From: Emticicia sp965283955
GTDB taxonomy: Bacteria > Bacteroidota > Bacteroidia > Cytophagales > Spirosomataceae
DNA: 64,000 bases
Reading direction: 5' to 3'
NCBI GenBank assembly: GCA_965283955.1
Contig: CBDIQW010000001.1
Location: 4,898,001-4,962,000 of the forward strand
Shown here: piece by piece, positions 30,857-39,781 of the stretch
How the letters are laid out: every line of letters begins with the position of its first letter
Position numbering within the stretch: the stretch's first letter is position 1
Translations under genes and position numbers: made by a program
Notes under the pieces: generated by a model
Database searches by the model: none
What the model saw: the letters and a program-made list of their open reading frames with translations, nothing else
What the model was told of the DNA's origin: nothing

Positions 30857-31669
30857 TTATTCAGGAACAAGTTCTGTGTAAAGGTTAAAATACGTTTCCG
30901 TAACATTGTCATCTTCGATGCTTGCTTCGATTGTGTTTGCTGCAATTTCATTCAAAAGTTTACTTAATTTTTCATTCGATTCCTCGTTGGCTCTCACAAT
31001 TGCATCTGCATATTGGCAACCTATTTTTATAAATCCTTCAAAATCGGCCGAACGTAAATTGGCTAAATTTTCATCTGAAACATCCATTGATTTGGCTTTT
31101 TCGATAATGTCTTCATCGAATTTATGCTCAAATGTGTTGTTATAGACTGTAAAAACCGATTTGGTGTCTTTGAAAACAGGGTCGTTTTTATAAGTTGTTT
31201 TTAAATACAACGGAATCAACGATGTCATCCAATCAGTGCAGTGTACAATATCAGGTGCCCAACCGAGTTTTTTTACTGTTTCGAGTACTCCTTTGCAAAA
31301 GAAAATGGTTCTTTCATCATTGTCGTCATAGAAACTTCCTTCTTTATCTAAGAAAACGTATTTTCTATTGAAATAGTCTTCATTGTCTAAAAAATAAACT
31401 TGCAATTTTGCAGTTGGAATAGAAGCGACCTTGATAATCAGAGGTTTTTCATCGTCTCCCACGGTAATATTAATACCCGATAGACGTACAACTTCATGAA
31501 GGCGGTTTTTACGCTCATTGATAGACCCAAAGCGTGGAATTAAAATTCTGATTTCCATGCCTTTTTCTTGCATGGCTTGCGGCAGTTTACGAAGAAATTC
31601 AGCTACTTCTGAAACTTGCAGGAAGGGATTTATCTCACTTGCTACGTACAGAATACGAAGTTTACGCAT
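30857..31669 (-). CDS. Short glycogen/starch synthase (GT5 N-terminal domain only)
   Basis: 270 residues covering only the GT5 catalytic N-terminal domain: ILYVASEINPFLQVSEVAEF, RILIPRFGSINERKN, GWAPDIVHCTDWMTSLIPLY. In true glycogen synthases KxGGL binds ADP-glucose; here the equivalent position reads FLQVSEVAEF, so the Lys-Gly-Gly is missing. The C-terminal GT1-type half is also absent, but Bacteroidota commonly carry this short form. It may therefore not be a working glucosyltransferase. It lies immediately upstream of DUF4270 on the same strand, with 37 bases between. Confidence 0.8.
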   Translation of the reverse strand: MRKLRILYVASEINPFLQVSEVAEFLRKLPQAMQEKGMEIRILIPRFGSINERKNRLHEVVRLSGINITVGDDEKPLIIKVASIPTAKLQVYFLDNEDYFNRKYVFLDKEGSFYDDNDERTIFFCKGVLETVKKLGWAPDIVHCTDWMTSLIPLYLKTTYKNDPVFKDTKSVFTVYNNTFEHKFDEDIIEKAKSMDVSDENLANLRSADFEGFIKIGCQYADAIVRANEESNEKLSKLLNEIAANTIEASIEDDNVTETYFNLYTELVPE

Positions 31670-31905
31670 ATCTTAAATATATTGATTAGTGGGAGGTGTC
31701 TTCCAAAAAAGTATGCAAAGATACGAAAAAAACTGACAATTTGTACAATAATCTTTGAAAAACAATAGTTAGGGGCTAAAAAATTGCCGTTATTCGGAAA
31801 AAAAGTATAGATTTTTTTGGAAGTCGATGAATTTGAGGTAGTTTTTGAGTTGGTTTTCACGAGAAAAAAACAGTAATTGGCTCGTAAAACTAACAATTAC
31901 ACCGA

Positions 31906-32418
31906 TTATTCAGATATTGCTTTTTCCATGATAATAAATTCTAAAAACTGTTTAGGTAACCCAAATTTGGGGTCTGTCATCGGGAAAGGCTTTGTTTCAC
32001 CAGTACTTTTGTAACCTCTTCTTTCGTAATAGGCTATTAATTCACTACGTACAGAAATGACAGTCATAGAGATTTTGCTGAGACGAGCGTTTCGGGCAAA
32101 ATCTTCGGCTGCTTGCATGAGTTTCTTACCTACGCCTCCACCTTGCAATTCGGGAGAAACAGTGAGCATGCCAAGGTATAATTTATCGACTTGCTTTTCG
32201 AGATATACCGAACCAATAAGTTGATTGTTTTCGGTATATTTTAAAATGGTTACATCTTCTTTCTGAAGTAGTTCGCCAAGGTTCGCTTCGTCAGTTCTGA
32301 TTCCACCAAGCAAGTGTTCCTCGGTTGTCCAACCTTTTTTAGATGATTCACCTCTGTAAGCTGAGTTTATCAATATATTTAATTCGGGAACGTCTTGTAT
32401 TGTAGCTTTACTAATCAT
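31906..32418 (-). CDS. GNAT family N-acetyltransferase
   Basis: 170 residues with the acetyl-CoA-binding loop LQGGGVGKKLMQAAEDFAR, preceded by YLGMLTVSPE and followed by MTVISVRSELIAYYERRGY. I use the ATG at 32418 (MISKATIQDVPELN), where the GNAT fold begins; a further upstream start adds ten residues of no family likeness. Substrate unknown. It ends 236 bases before the glycogen synthase gene start region and is probably a single-gene unit. Confidence 0.82.
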   Translation of the reverse strand: MISKATIQDVPELNILINSAYRGESSKKGWTTEEHLLGGIRTDEANLGELLQKEDVTILKYTENNQLIGSVYLEKQVDKLYLGMLTVSPELQGGGVGKKLMQAAEDFARNARLSKISMTVISVRSELIAYYERRGYKSTGETKPFPMTDPKFGLPKQFLEFIIMEKAISE

Positions 32419-32535
32419 TATTAATCGGAAATGTCTTGTTAAAAGCAAATTGCATCATTATTAAAGATTTTGTCTCCAAAAACTTCAATTATGATGCAAA
32501 ATTACAAAACATTTAGAACCTTATTGACAAAAAAA

Positions 32536-32890
32536 TCAATCTTTGTTTTCCTCACTTTTCTCTGTCCATTTGCCCCAACGGTTTTTCATTTTTGCTTTAA
32601 AATGCTCTTTTTCCTCGTCAGTCATGTTGGCCATGCGTTCAGCCATTTTTTGTTTCCAAAAGTGGTGGCGATTTCCACCACAACCACCTCCCCAGCCACC
32701 ACCGCCACGGAAACCGTAATCCAGATGCCCTTTGACAAGGCAATAATCCCAAAGCTTGTACCCAAGTGATTGTGACCAGTCCGAAAATACTCGGAATCAG
32801 CCAATTCCATAAACTCATGACAGCAAATCCACCGATAAAAATAAATGCTGCCACCATGGCAAACCCTTTCAAAAACCAAAACTTTCTCAT
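32536..32890 (-). CDS. Small Gly/His-rich membrane protein, one frameshift
   Basis: A protein of about 117 residues: an N-terminal membrane hairpin (FWFLKGFAMVAAFIFIGGFA, SLWNWLIPSIFG), then a Gly-rich linker (FRGGGGWGGGCGGNRHHFW) and a charged helical tail (MAERMANMTDEEKEHFKAKM). The frame shifts near 32742, where an extra C seems to be inserted; removing it gives GLLLVKGHLDYGFRGGGGW and an open frame to the stop at 32536. It is a paralogue of the next gene upstream (NWL-PS-F, then Gly/His-rich). It appears to be the last gene of the ECF sigma operon. Role unknown; a sensor or metal-binding envelope protein is possible. Confidence 0.6.
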
Positions 32891-33006
32891 TTTTCTAATA
32901 TTTTTTTAATTAATAATTAGTCAAGTCCAGCAGTTGTTTTTTTACGATAGAATATTGATAGCCAAATGCTTATTTTATTGTTGACTGTGGACTTGACCGT
33001 TAACCT

Positions 33007-33291
33007 TTACTTAATGATTGACTCTTTTTTGTCGGAATTCATCTTCCATTCTTGGCATTGCTCGTGTTTCACTCCGTGATGAAAACCACGATGTCCACCG
33101 TGCCAACCTCCAAAACTTCCGAAGAGTAGTTTACTCAAAACCAGTAAACCCAGAGCGTGCTTAAACTTAATCGTTGGCAATTTGAAAACGCTTGGTGCCA
33201 ACCAATTCCATAAATACATAACTGCCAAACTCATTGCGGCAGTGGCTATAACTCCGATAGCGATTCCGCCTAAAATCCAAAGTGTTGTCAT
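33007..33291 (-). CDS. Small His/Gly-rich membrane protein beside ECF sigma factor
   Basis: 94 residues: two hydrophobic segments (WILGGIAIGVIATAAMSLAV and MYLWNWLAPSVFKLPT) followed by a His/Gly-rich stretch (FGGWHGGHRGFHHGVKHEQC) and a short charged tail. The His density (six in about 20 residues) suggests metal binding. It lies 29 bases after the sigma factor stop and 116 bases before its paralogue, so the three probably form one unit. Such small membrane proteins next to a Bacteroidota ECF sigma factor may act as its anti-sigma or output, but this is inference. No known domain is recognised. Confidence 0.62.
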   Translation of the reverse strand: MTTLWILGGIAIGVIATAAMSLAVMYLWNWLAPSVFKLPTIKFKHALGLLVLSKLLFGSFGGWHGGHRGFHHGVKHEQCQEWKMNSDKKESIIK

Positions 33292-33320
33292 TTTCTTTTA
33301 TCTTAATTTTGTGCTAAGTT

Positions 33321-33875
33321 TTACTCGAATAAATCTTCGTACAGATACCGCAGTTTATCTCTCAAAAACAATATCGCTTGTCGTTTCTCCGAAACCAAAA
33401 CACTTACTTTTACACCTGTTATTTCAGAAATTTCTTTGAATGATTTATCCTCCAATTCGTGCAATTCAAAGACTAATCTTTGGTGAGCAGGTAGCTCTTC
33501 GAGTGCTTCTGAAAGTGCCTCTAAGATAGTTTCCTGCATCATAGGGTCTTGATTCGAGCCATCGGGCAGTATATCAAATAAAGATAGCTTTTCATCTTCG
33601 TCATTAGGACTACTCGTCAACTCTTCAAGTGCATCTACTTTTTTTCTGCGATAAAAATCATTGATTTTATTGCGAGCTACCGTAAACATCCAAGCCACCG
33701 TTTGGTCGATAGGTTTGGTTAATCTGTACATTTCTACCAACTCATAAAAAACTTCTTGCAACACATCTTCGGCATCGTGTAGCGAGGGTACCCGCTGTCG
33801 GATAAAGCCCAACAGTCGCTGACGTTCGCCGCTGACGGTTTTTTGAATTTGTTTATTTTGTTCGGTAGTGTTCAT
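33321..33875 (-). CDS. ECF-type RNA polymerase sigma factor
   Basis: 184 residues. Region 2 is RQRVPSLHDAEDVLQEVFYE, with the core-binding DAEDVLQE motif, and TVAWMFTVARNKINDFYRRK is region 2.4. A linker (about 88-120) leads to region 4, LPAHQRLVFELHELEDKSFK followed by EISEITGVKVSVLVSEKR. No conventional anti-sigma gene is adjacent. Two small His/Gly-rich membrane proteins follow on the same strand and are the only candidates for partners. Confidence 0.9.
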   Translation of the reverse strand: MNTTEQNKQIQKTVSGERQRLLGFIRQRVPSLHDAEDVLQEVFYELVEMYRLTKPIDQTVAWMFTVARNKINDFYRRKKVDALEELTSSPNDEDEKLSLFDILPDGSNQDPMMQETILEALSEALEELPAHQRLVFELHELEDKSFKEISEITGVKVSVLVSEKRQAILFLRDKLRYLYEDLFE

Positions 33876-34035
33876 TAAATATCAAACATTCGCTGTTTGA
33901 TTTGAAGACGCTTGAAGTTGCTTTTAATTGAAATTTAGTGAAGATTGGTCAATAAAGCTGATAAAAGGCAAAAAAGCACTTAAAACCAATTCCATAAAAA
34001 AACTTATTGAACTCTTTTTCAATCAATAAAAACTC

Positions 34036-34043
34036 TATTTTTG
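34036..34043 (+). promoter_or_regulatory. Possible -7 box of the lipoprotein gene
   Basis: TATTTTTG fits the Bacteroidota TAnnTTTG consensus 37 bases before the ATG at 34081. The nearest TTG upstream (34007-34009) is about 26 bases away, longer than usual for a -33 element. Confidence 0.4.
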
Positions 34044-34080
34044 TAGAAATATAGTATCAACCCTTCAACTCAAACCAATC

Positions 34081-34554
34081 ATGAAAAATGTTTATTTCCT
34101 ATTATTTTTGGCGATGGCTGCTTGCCAATCGAAGAAAACCGAGACTAAAAATGCTGATTCCGTTATCGTGAGTGCCGATACCGTAGCTACGGCAACTGCT
34201 CCCGTGGCAGAAGAAACCGTTTGTTATGAATTTAGATTTAAGAAAGATGTGACCTCAGTAAAATTAGTCATGAAAGGCGACTCGGTGATGGGTGAAATGA
34301 GCGAACTTATCTGGGAGAAAGATAGTGCAACAGGTACCCTAAAAGGCAAAAAAATAGGTAACGATTTAATTGTTGATTACGATTATGTGATAGAAGGAAG
34401 CAACCAAGTAGAGGAGAGAATTTTGAGAATAGATGGTGATAAACTACTCGTAATGAGCAGCGAACTGATGGAAGACAAAAGCGGTAAACTAAAAATGAAA
34501 GACCCCGCAAAAGCTACGGTTGCAGAAACTTTGGTGAAGGTGAAATGTCAATAA
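34081..34554 (+). CDS. Lipoprotein of unknown function
   Basis: 157 residues with a lipobox (FLAMAAC, Cys15) and a Lys/Thr/Ala-rich linker (residues about 16-45). The rest is a compact beta-rich domain (CYEFRFKKDVTSVKLVMKGD, GEMSELIWEKDSATGTLKG) with a terminal Cys (KVKCQ). The strands resemble those of small Bacteroidota lipoproteins seen with stress genes, but I cannot name a family. It is divergent from the sigma operon, sharing a 205-base gap. Confidence 0.65.
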   Translation: MKNVYFLLFLAMAACQSKKTETKNADSVIVSADTVATATAPVAEETVCYEFRFKKDVTSVKLVMKGDSVMGEMSELIWEKDSATGTLKGKKIGNDLIVDYDYVIEGSNQVEERILRIDGDKLLVMSSELMEDKSGKLKMKDPAKATVAETLVKVKCQ

Positions 34555-34564
34555 ATAGATATTG

Positions 34565-34620
34565 GATATGAATTATGAGATATGAGTTGTAATAAAATTT
34601 CATATCTCATAATTCATATC
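34565..34620. repeat. Perfect 21-bp inverted repeat between convergent genes
   Basis: Arms at 34565-34585 and 34600-34620 are exact reverse complements, with a 14-base loop. The arms are themselves made of short ATATGA repeats. It ends ten bases before the cysM stop codon and could act as a bidirectional terminator or be a decayed dispersed repeat. Confidence 0.75.
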
Positions 34621-34629
34621 TAACAAATG

Positions 34630-35499
34630 TCATCCAAATAAATTACTCGATAAATATCTATCGCCACGGTCGCAGCAGATAAAGACAATTACGCCTGATT
34701 CTAATTCTTGGGCTAATCTGATGGCTGCGGCTGCTGCTCCGCCCGAACTCATTCCTGAAAAAATTCCTTCGGTTTTTGCTAATTTCTGTGCCATTGCTGT
34801 GGCTTCGGCTTCTGCTATATCCATCACTCTGTCAACTCTGCTTGGGTCGAAAATTCGGGGTAGATATTCTTTTGGCCAACGTCTAATTCCTGGGATTGAC
34901 GAACCTTCCGTTGGCTGACAACCCACAATCTGAATGGCTGAATTTACTTCTTTCAGATACATCGAAGTTCCCATAATCGTACCCGTCGTACCCATCGAAC
35001 TCACAAAATGCGTTATTTTTTGGTCGGTATCTCGCCAAATTTCAGGGCCAGTAGATTTATAATGAGCCAAATAATTGTCAGGATTAGCAAATTGGTCGAG
35101 CATGAAATAGTTGCCCGTTGCTGCTTGTTCTTCGGCATAATCTCGGCATTTTTCAATGTTTTCGAGCAAAACAACCTTTGCCCCGAAGGCTTCCATCGTA
35201 AGCGTACGCTCACGAGTGGAGTTTGAGGGCATTACGAGTTCAATCTCCAAGTCAAACAATCGAGCAATCATGGCTAAGGCAATACCTGTATTTCCGCTGG
35301 TTGCTTCAATGAGCTTCATGCCTTGTTTTATATCTCCACGCTCAACTGCACTTCTAATCATGTTCAAAGCTGGGCGGTCTTTCACACTTCCCGCAGGATT
35401 ATTCCCTTCGAGTTTACCGTAAATCTTTACGTTTGGATTCGGATTGAGTTTTGTTAATTCTACAAGTGGTGTATTTCCTACAAGGTCAATGATGGTCAT
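34630..35499 (-). CDS. cysM: Cysteine synthase B
   Basis: 289 residues. It makes cysteine from O-acetylserine and sulfide (or thiosulfate). The PLP lysine is K40 in NPAGSVKDRPA; LIEATSGNTGIALAMIA is the substrate-binding loop, and THFVSSMGTTGTIMGTSMYL binds the cofactor phosphate. Length and the GIRRWPKEYLPRIFD segment place it with CysM. It lies directly downstream of cysE, which makes its substrate. Confidence 0.92.
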   Translation of the reverse strand: MTIIDLVGNTPLVELTKLNPNPNVKIYGKLEGNNPAGSVKDRPALNMIRSAVERGDIKQGMKLIEATSGNTGIALAMIARLFDLEIELVMPSNSTRERTLTMEAFGAKVVLLENIEKCRDYAEEQAATGNYFMLDQFANPDNYLAHYKSTGPEIWRDTDQKITHFVSSMGTTGTIMGTSMYLKEVNSAIQIVGCQPTEGSSIPGIRRWPKEYLPRIFDPSRVDRVMDIAEAEATAMAQKLAKTEGIFSGMSSGGAAAAAIRLAQELESGVIVFICCDRGDRYLSSNLFG

Positions 35500-35520
35500 A
35501 ATATTAATGAGTGAATGATC

Positions 35521-35584
35521 GAATGCCTCAATGATAGAATAGAAAAGAGGATATTAATTCATTCATTCTATCATTGAAGCATTC
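35521..35584. repeat. 20-bp inverted repeat between cysE and cysM
   Basis: Arms at 35521-35540 and 35565-35584 match at 19 of 20 positions with a 24-base loop. It lies in the gap between two same-direction genes of one pathway, so an mRNA processing or attenuation role is possible. Confidence 0.65.
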
Positions 35585-35595
35585 AAAATTGATTT

Positions 35596-36405
35596 TTATT
35601 CCATTACACGTTCCACAACTTTTATTTCTGGTTTATGATAAACCGTTGAGTATGAAGGTACTGACTTCGTGAGCCAAACGTTTCCGCCGATGATTGAATG
35701 TTCGCCAATGATGGTGTTTCCGCCTAAAATTGTTGCTCCCGAATAAATTACTACGTTATTTTCTACTGTTGGGTGACGTTTGGTATTTGCCAAAGTTTTT
35801 TCAACGCTCAACGCTCCAAGCGTAACGCCTTGATAAAGCTTTACGTGCTTACCGATAACGCAACTTTCACCAATAACAATGCCTGTGCCGTGGTCGATGA
35901 AGAAATATTCGTCGATTTGAGCGGCAGGGTGAATATCAATTCCAGTTTTCGAGTGAGCATATTCGGTCAAGATTCTCGGTAGGAGCGGAATCTCTAATTT
36001 GTGCAATTCGTGGGCAATTCTATAAAACGTAATCGCATAGAAGCCAGGGTAAGCACGCACTACTTCAAACTCACTTTTGGCGGCGGGGTCGCCTTCGATA
36101 ATGGCTTGAATATCCGTCTTTAATGTATGATATATTTCGGGAATACTCTCAAAAAATGCGTTTGCTTCGCTTTCTGGATTACAACTTTTACATTGATAAG
36201 TCGAAATCAGAATATTTCGTAGTTCTAATTCAAGGTTTTTAAATTGAATCTCAATTTCTTCTTCTGAGCGGAAATACTCTTTTGTTTGCTCAGGAAACAA
36301 CAACCGAATAATGCGTAATGCCCATGCGGCAATTTCTTTGGTAGGAGGTACGGGTTCGGCTTGCTGATGTTTGTCGAAGATATGTTGGAAAAACTCTTTG
36401 TTCAT
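35596..36405 (-). CDS. cysE: Serine O-acetyltransferase
   Basis: 269 residues, starting at the ATG at 36405 (MNKEFFQHIFDKHQQAEP), a better fit than an upstream start. It acetylates serine, supplying cysM. The C-terminal left-handed beta helix of hexapeptide repeats carries the catalytic His in DHGTGIVIGESCVIG, followed by KRHPTVENNVVIYSGATILG. The N-terminal half is helical, as in the SatE/EpsC-like long form. It precedes cysM on the same strand by 96 bases. Confidence 0.9.
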   Translation of the reverse strand: MNKEFFQHIFDKHQQAEPVPPTKEIAAWALRIIRLLFPEQTKEYFRSEEEIEIQFKNLELELRNILISTYQCKSCNPESEANAFFESIPEIYHTLKTDIQAIIEGDPAAKSEFEVVRAYPGFYAITFYRIAHELHKLEIPLLPRILTEYAHSKTGIDIHPAAQIDEYFFIDHGTGIVIGESCVIGKHVKLYQGVTLGALSVEKTLANTKRHPTVENNVVIYSGATILGGNTIIGEHSIIGGNVWLTKSVPSYSTVYHKPEIKVVERVME

Positions 36406-36517
36406 GAGACTCGTCTTTAAAAATTGTCGGAAAGATAACACCTAAAATTATACCACCGTTCAACACCGCAACAAATTTATTTGACGAAAGTTGCTTTTTG
36501 CTATACAAATTTGCTCA

Positions 36518-36553
36518 AAACAAAAGACACCGCAATGGCTGGGCAGTGTCTTT
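36518..36553 (-). terminator. Terminator of the DUF6252-like lipoprotein gene
   Basis: An eight-pair stem (AAAGACAC / GTGTCTTT) closes an inner imperfect hairpin, followed on the minus strand by TTTTGTTTTGAG. It lies about 20 bases past the repaired stop. Confidence 0.65.
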
Positions 36554-36573
36554 CATGAATCAAAAACGGTATT

Positions 36574-37024
36574 TTATAAGATAATATTTACACTAAAAGT
36601 ACCGCTGGCAGTCATTTTTTTGCTGGTGCTTCCTACGGCATTTCCTTCAAAACTAAATTTTCCTTCCACAACTTTATTATCGGTAAATTTCGTTATTTCG
36701 AGCGTGCTCTGTGCTGGGCGAATAATAAGTGCCGTCGTGAAGGAAGGTAAACACGCCCGTCGAACTTTTCAAATCATAGGTTTTTCCTGCTTTAATATCT
36801 GATTTATTCAGTAGAATCGTATAGCCACTTTTATCCTTATTGGCTTCAATCGTCACGACTCCGAGTAGCGTTACGGCCGTTGGAGTGCCTAAACTTACAT
36901 TTGTACCATTGGCAATTAAAGTGGCCGAACCCGATGGCGTTAAGTCGTCTTTCAGTTTTTTGAAACATGAACTCATAACGAGGGCAACCAAAAATAAAAC
37001 CAAAATTTTTGGGGTGCTTTTCAT
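36574..37024 (-). CDS. Lipoprotein, DUF6252-like, one frameshift
   Basis: About 149 residues with a lipobox (LVMSSC) and a beta-rich body: GSATLIANGTNVSLGTPTAV, IEANKDKSGYTILLNKSDIK. The first frame stops early at 36677. Shifting one base near 36715 restores LEITKFTDNKVVEGKFSFEG and GSTSKKMTASGTFSV to a stop at 36574. The EGKFSFEG ... ASGTFSV end is typical of DUF6252-type extracellular domains in Bacteroidota. Function unknown. Confidence 0.65.
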
Positions 37025-37227
37025 TCTTTTTTGTACTAAATTATTTTGGGTGATGTGTCCGAAATTTACACTTTGTAAACATTCATATCCAAATACGCCA
37101 AACTATGATTTTTATTATATTTTGGCGTTAATTTGATTGTAAATTGTTCATAATCAATTTTTTTACTTTAAATTGCCTTTCTATTAAACTTCACAAAAAG
37201 ACCCACACGGGAAGAATAATTATTTTG

Positions 37228-38123
37228 ATGGAAAACAACAATTCTCGCCGAAAAGCTATGAAAAAAATTGTAGAAGGAGCTGCCGCCGTAGCCCTCACTG
37301 GAGCAGTTGCTTCTCGCCTCGAAGCTGCCGATACTATCATGGGAGCAGCACTTAAAGGTCGCATTAATCACTCCGTTTGCCGTTGGTGTTATGACTCAAT
37401 CGACCTTGATTCGCTTTGTCGAGCTGCAAAAACGATAGGTTTACAATCAATCGAATTATTGAATGTTGATGAGTTTCAAACCGTCAAGAAACATGACCTT
37501 ACTTGTGCGATGGTGTCGGGAATCGGTAAAGATTATGGGATAACCAAAGGCTGGAACAAAAAGAAAACCACGATGGACTCGAAGAATGGTATAAATATTT
37601 GATTGATGAAACATCGAAAGCAGGATTCACGAATTTGATATGTTTTTCGGGAAATCGTGAGCGAAAACTCAATGATGAAGATGGCTTAAAAAATTGTGCG
37701 AAAGGACTGAAAAAAATCATGCGATATGCCGAAAAGAAAAAGGTGACAATCGTGATGGAATTGCTCAATAGCCGAGTTGACCACGCCGAGTATATGTGCG
37801 ACCATACCGATTGGGGCGTTGAACTTTGCAAAAGCATCGATTCGGATAATTTTAAATTGCTCTACGATATTTATCACATGCAAATCATGGAGGGCGACAT
37901 CATTCGCCGCATTCGTGAAAACCATAAATACATCGCTCATTATCACACAGGTGGAGTGCCAGGCCGCCACGAGATTGACGAAACCCAAGAAATTTATTAT
38001 CCTGCCATTATGAGTGCCATTGCCCAAACGGGCTTCAAGGGCTTTGTGGCACAAGAATTTATTCCTGCTCGTGCCGATAAATTGGCTTCTTTGAAACAAG
38101 GCGTAAATATTTGTGATATTTAG
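37228..38123 (+). CDS. Tat-exported hydroxypyruvate isomerase-like TIM barrel, one frameshift
   Basis: About 297 residues. The ATG at 37228 gives a twin-arginine-like signal (SRRKAMKKIVEGAAAVALTG), unusual because hydroxypyruvate isomerases are cytoplasmic in most bacteria. The barrel carries GRINHSVCRWCYDSIDLDSL, VTIVMELLNSRVDHAEYMCD, FKLLYDIYHMQIMEGDI and YHTGGVPGRHEIDETQEIYY, a close match to the hydroxypyruvate isomerase family with its metal-binding Glu and His. An indel in an A-run near 37558 splits it. Its substrate may be another hydroxy-keto compound. Confidence 0.78.
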
Positions 38124-38218
38124 GCTAAACCTACTTTAGAAAAAGCAACATTATGAAAAATGTGGTGTCTTGTATCTTCAAATATTAAGACACCACAAGA
38201 TTATTAAAACACTTAATT

Positions 38219-39256
38219 ATGAAACTTTGGCTTAAAATATCTCTCGGAATTGTTGCAATTATCATTGTTTTTATAGGAAAAACGCTCTACAATGCTGGCG
38301 TTTTTACCGCCATTAATCCTCATTTCAATGGTTCTGTAACCGAGATTGATGGTTTTGGCGGAGCAGAAGACATCACATTCGATAAAGCTACTGGACTTGC
38401 TCTTATTTCATCAAATAATTTTAGTGATAACTCAAAAAATGGGGCAATTTTCTTGTTAAACACCAAAGAAAATTCACCTAAGCCCATCAAACTGACCGAA
38501 AACATTACGTTTGATTTTCATCCGCATGGCATTAGTTTGTATCGCACCCTTGATGGTGCAAAAAGACTTTTTGTAATCAATCATCGAAAAACAAAAGATT
38601 ACGTCGAGGTTTTTGATTTTACAGATTCTACGCTTGTGCATCTTGAAAGCATTACGAGTTCGCTGTTTGTGAGTCCGAATGATATTGTAGCGGTGGGTGA
38701 ACACACGTTTTACCTGACCAACGACCACGATGAAGAACCATCGAATTGGCGAAGCAAAAAAGATTTATTACAAATTCCGATGGGCAATATTTGCTATTAC
38801 GATGGTCAAAAAGCTACTTTGGTGGCCGATGGCTTTTTATATGCCAATGGTATCAACGTAAGCCTTGATGGGAAATTGCTTTTTGCATCGGCTACTACTG
38901 GACATAAGATAAAAGTTTTTAACCGAGATACCAACACAGGAAAACTCACAGAATTTGATTCAATTACCATCAATGGTGCTGATAATATTGAGGTTGATGA
39001 ATACGGAAATCTTTGGGTTGGCTGTCATCCGAAGTTGTTGTCTTACTTGGCTCATTCAAAAGACCGAAGCAAGCCTTCACCGTCTGAAATCATTAAAATT
39101 ACCTACCAATCCAAAGAATATTATACGCTCGAAAGCATTTATCTCAACGATGGAACACCTGTTTCGGGGTCGAGCGTTGGAGCTGTTCTTGGCGATAAAC
39201 TACTGATAGGCACAGTGTTTGGAAATAAAGTGCTGCTTTGTACGTTAAAAAAATGA
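38219..39256 (+). CDS. Arylesterase/paraoxonase-family six-blade propeller
   Basis: 345 residues with one N-terminal membrane anchor (WLKISLGIVAIIIVFIGKTL) and a calcium-dependent beta-propeller. GAEDITFD, FHPHGISLYRT, SPNDIVAVGEHTFYLTND, DGFLYANGINVSLDGK and NIEVDEYGNLWVGCHP are the paraoxonase-type blade and calcium-ligand motifs (Asn, Asp, His). The family hydrolyses lactones or aryl esters. It lies at the edge of the metal/redox block; whether it belongs to it is unclear. Start ATG at 38219. Confidence 0.82.
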   Translation: MKLWLKISLGIVAIIIVFIGKTLYNAGVFTAINPHFNGSVTEIDGFGGAEDITFDKATGLALISSNNFSDNSKNGAIFLLNTKENSPKPIKLTENITFDFHPHGISLYRTLDGAKRLFVINHRKTKDYVEVFDFTDSTLVHLESITSSLFVSPNDIVAVGEHTFYLTNDHDEEPSNWRSKKDLLQIPMGNICYYDGQKATLVADGFLYANGINVSLDGKLLFASATTGHKIKVFNRDTNTGKLTEFDSITINGADNIEVDEYGNLWVGCHPKLLSYLAHSKDRSKPSPSEIIKITYQSKEYYTLESIYLNDGTPVSGSSVGAVLGDKLLIGTVFGNKVLLCTLKK

Positions 39257-39266
39257 TTATAATCAT
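39253..39266. promoter_or_regulatory. Candidate Fur-like operator, 14-bp palindrome
   Basis: ATGATTATAATCAT is a perfect 14-bp palindrome, overlapping the end of the arylesterase gene and centred about 29 bases upstream of the -7 box of the next gene. The same TGAT..ATCA arms with the same spacing recur at 59012-59023. It resembles metal-regulator (Fur-type) sites. Confidence 0.6.
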
Positions 39267-39288
39267 AGGTTTCGTAAAAATCGTGGCA

Positions 39289-39296
39289 TAATTTTG
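39289..39296 (+). promoter_or_regulatory. -7 box next to the first small Cys-motif gene
   Basis: TAATTTTG matches the TAnnTTTG consensus and lies only four bases before the ATG at 39301, which implies a very short or absent leader. The upstream -33 TTG is not clear. Confidence 0.55.
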
Positions 39297-39300
39297 CACC

Positions 39301-39708
39301 ATGAATTTGATTTCAAATAGTAAACGCAGTTTAGCAGTTTTTCTGCTATTGCTTACCAGTGTACGCATACTGGTAGTGCCTGTGGTATATCTTGATTTTG
39401 AATTGAATAAAGATTACATCATCAAAAATCTCTGCGAAAACCGCTTTAAGCCAGAGTTAAATTGTAATGGTCAGTGTTATTTGGCCAAACAATTGCATAA
39501 AGTGGCCGAAGACAAAGCAAGCAAAGAAGCCGAACGCCAAGAGCAAAGTTTCAAAAAACTACTCGAAGAAACCTTTCACCACGAAAATTTCGTTTTTTTG
39601 CAGACTTTTGAAAGTGTAATTTTCCCTGTTTATAATAATTATTCTTATAAAACGAGTACTTATACTACACTCGTTACGCCTCTTTTTCATCCTCCCTGTT
39701 TGGGCTAA
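39301..39708 (+). CDS. Small Cys-motif membrane protein, copy 1
   Basis: 135 residues with one N-terminal membrane helix (LAVFLLLLTSVRILVVPVVY) and then a Cys cluster: C45, C55 and C59 in NLCENRFKPELNCNGQCYLA. Lys- and Glu-rich helix follows, and the protein ends HPPCLG. The same layout (C-x(7-9)-C-x-G-x-C-Y-[LI]-x-K, PP near the end) recurs at 41834 and 59060. I do not recognise a named family. Position ahead of MbnP/MbnH suggests a role in handling the metal or heme used by the pathway. Probable ATG start at 39301, with a -7 box four bases upstream. Confidence 0.65.
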   Translation: MNLISNSKRSLAVFLLLLTSVRILVVPVVYLDFELNKDYIIKNLCENRFKPELNCNGQCYLAKQLHKVAEDKASKEAERQEQSFKKLLEETFHHENFVFLQTFESVIFPVYNNYSYKTSTYTTLVTPLFHPPCLG

Positions 39709-39736
39709 TTTCTCCTTTTTTACTGCGTAATATTAT

Positions 39737-39758
39737 CAAAATTGGTTTACCAATTTTG
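39737..39758 (+). terminator. Hairpin after the first small Cys-motif gene
   Basis: A perfect nine-pair stem (CAAAATTGG / CCAATTTTG, four-base loop) followed by TGTTCTTTTG, 28 bases after the stop. It could be a partial terminator. Confidence 0.5.
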
Positions 39759-39781
39759 TGTTCTTTTGCGTATTTTCTGTC

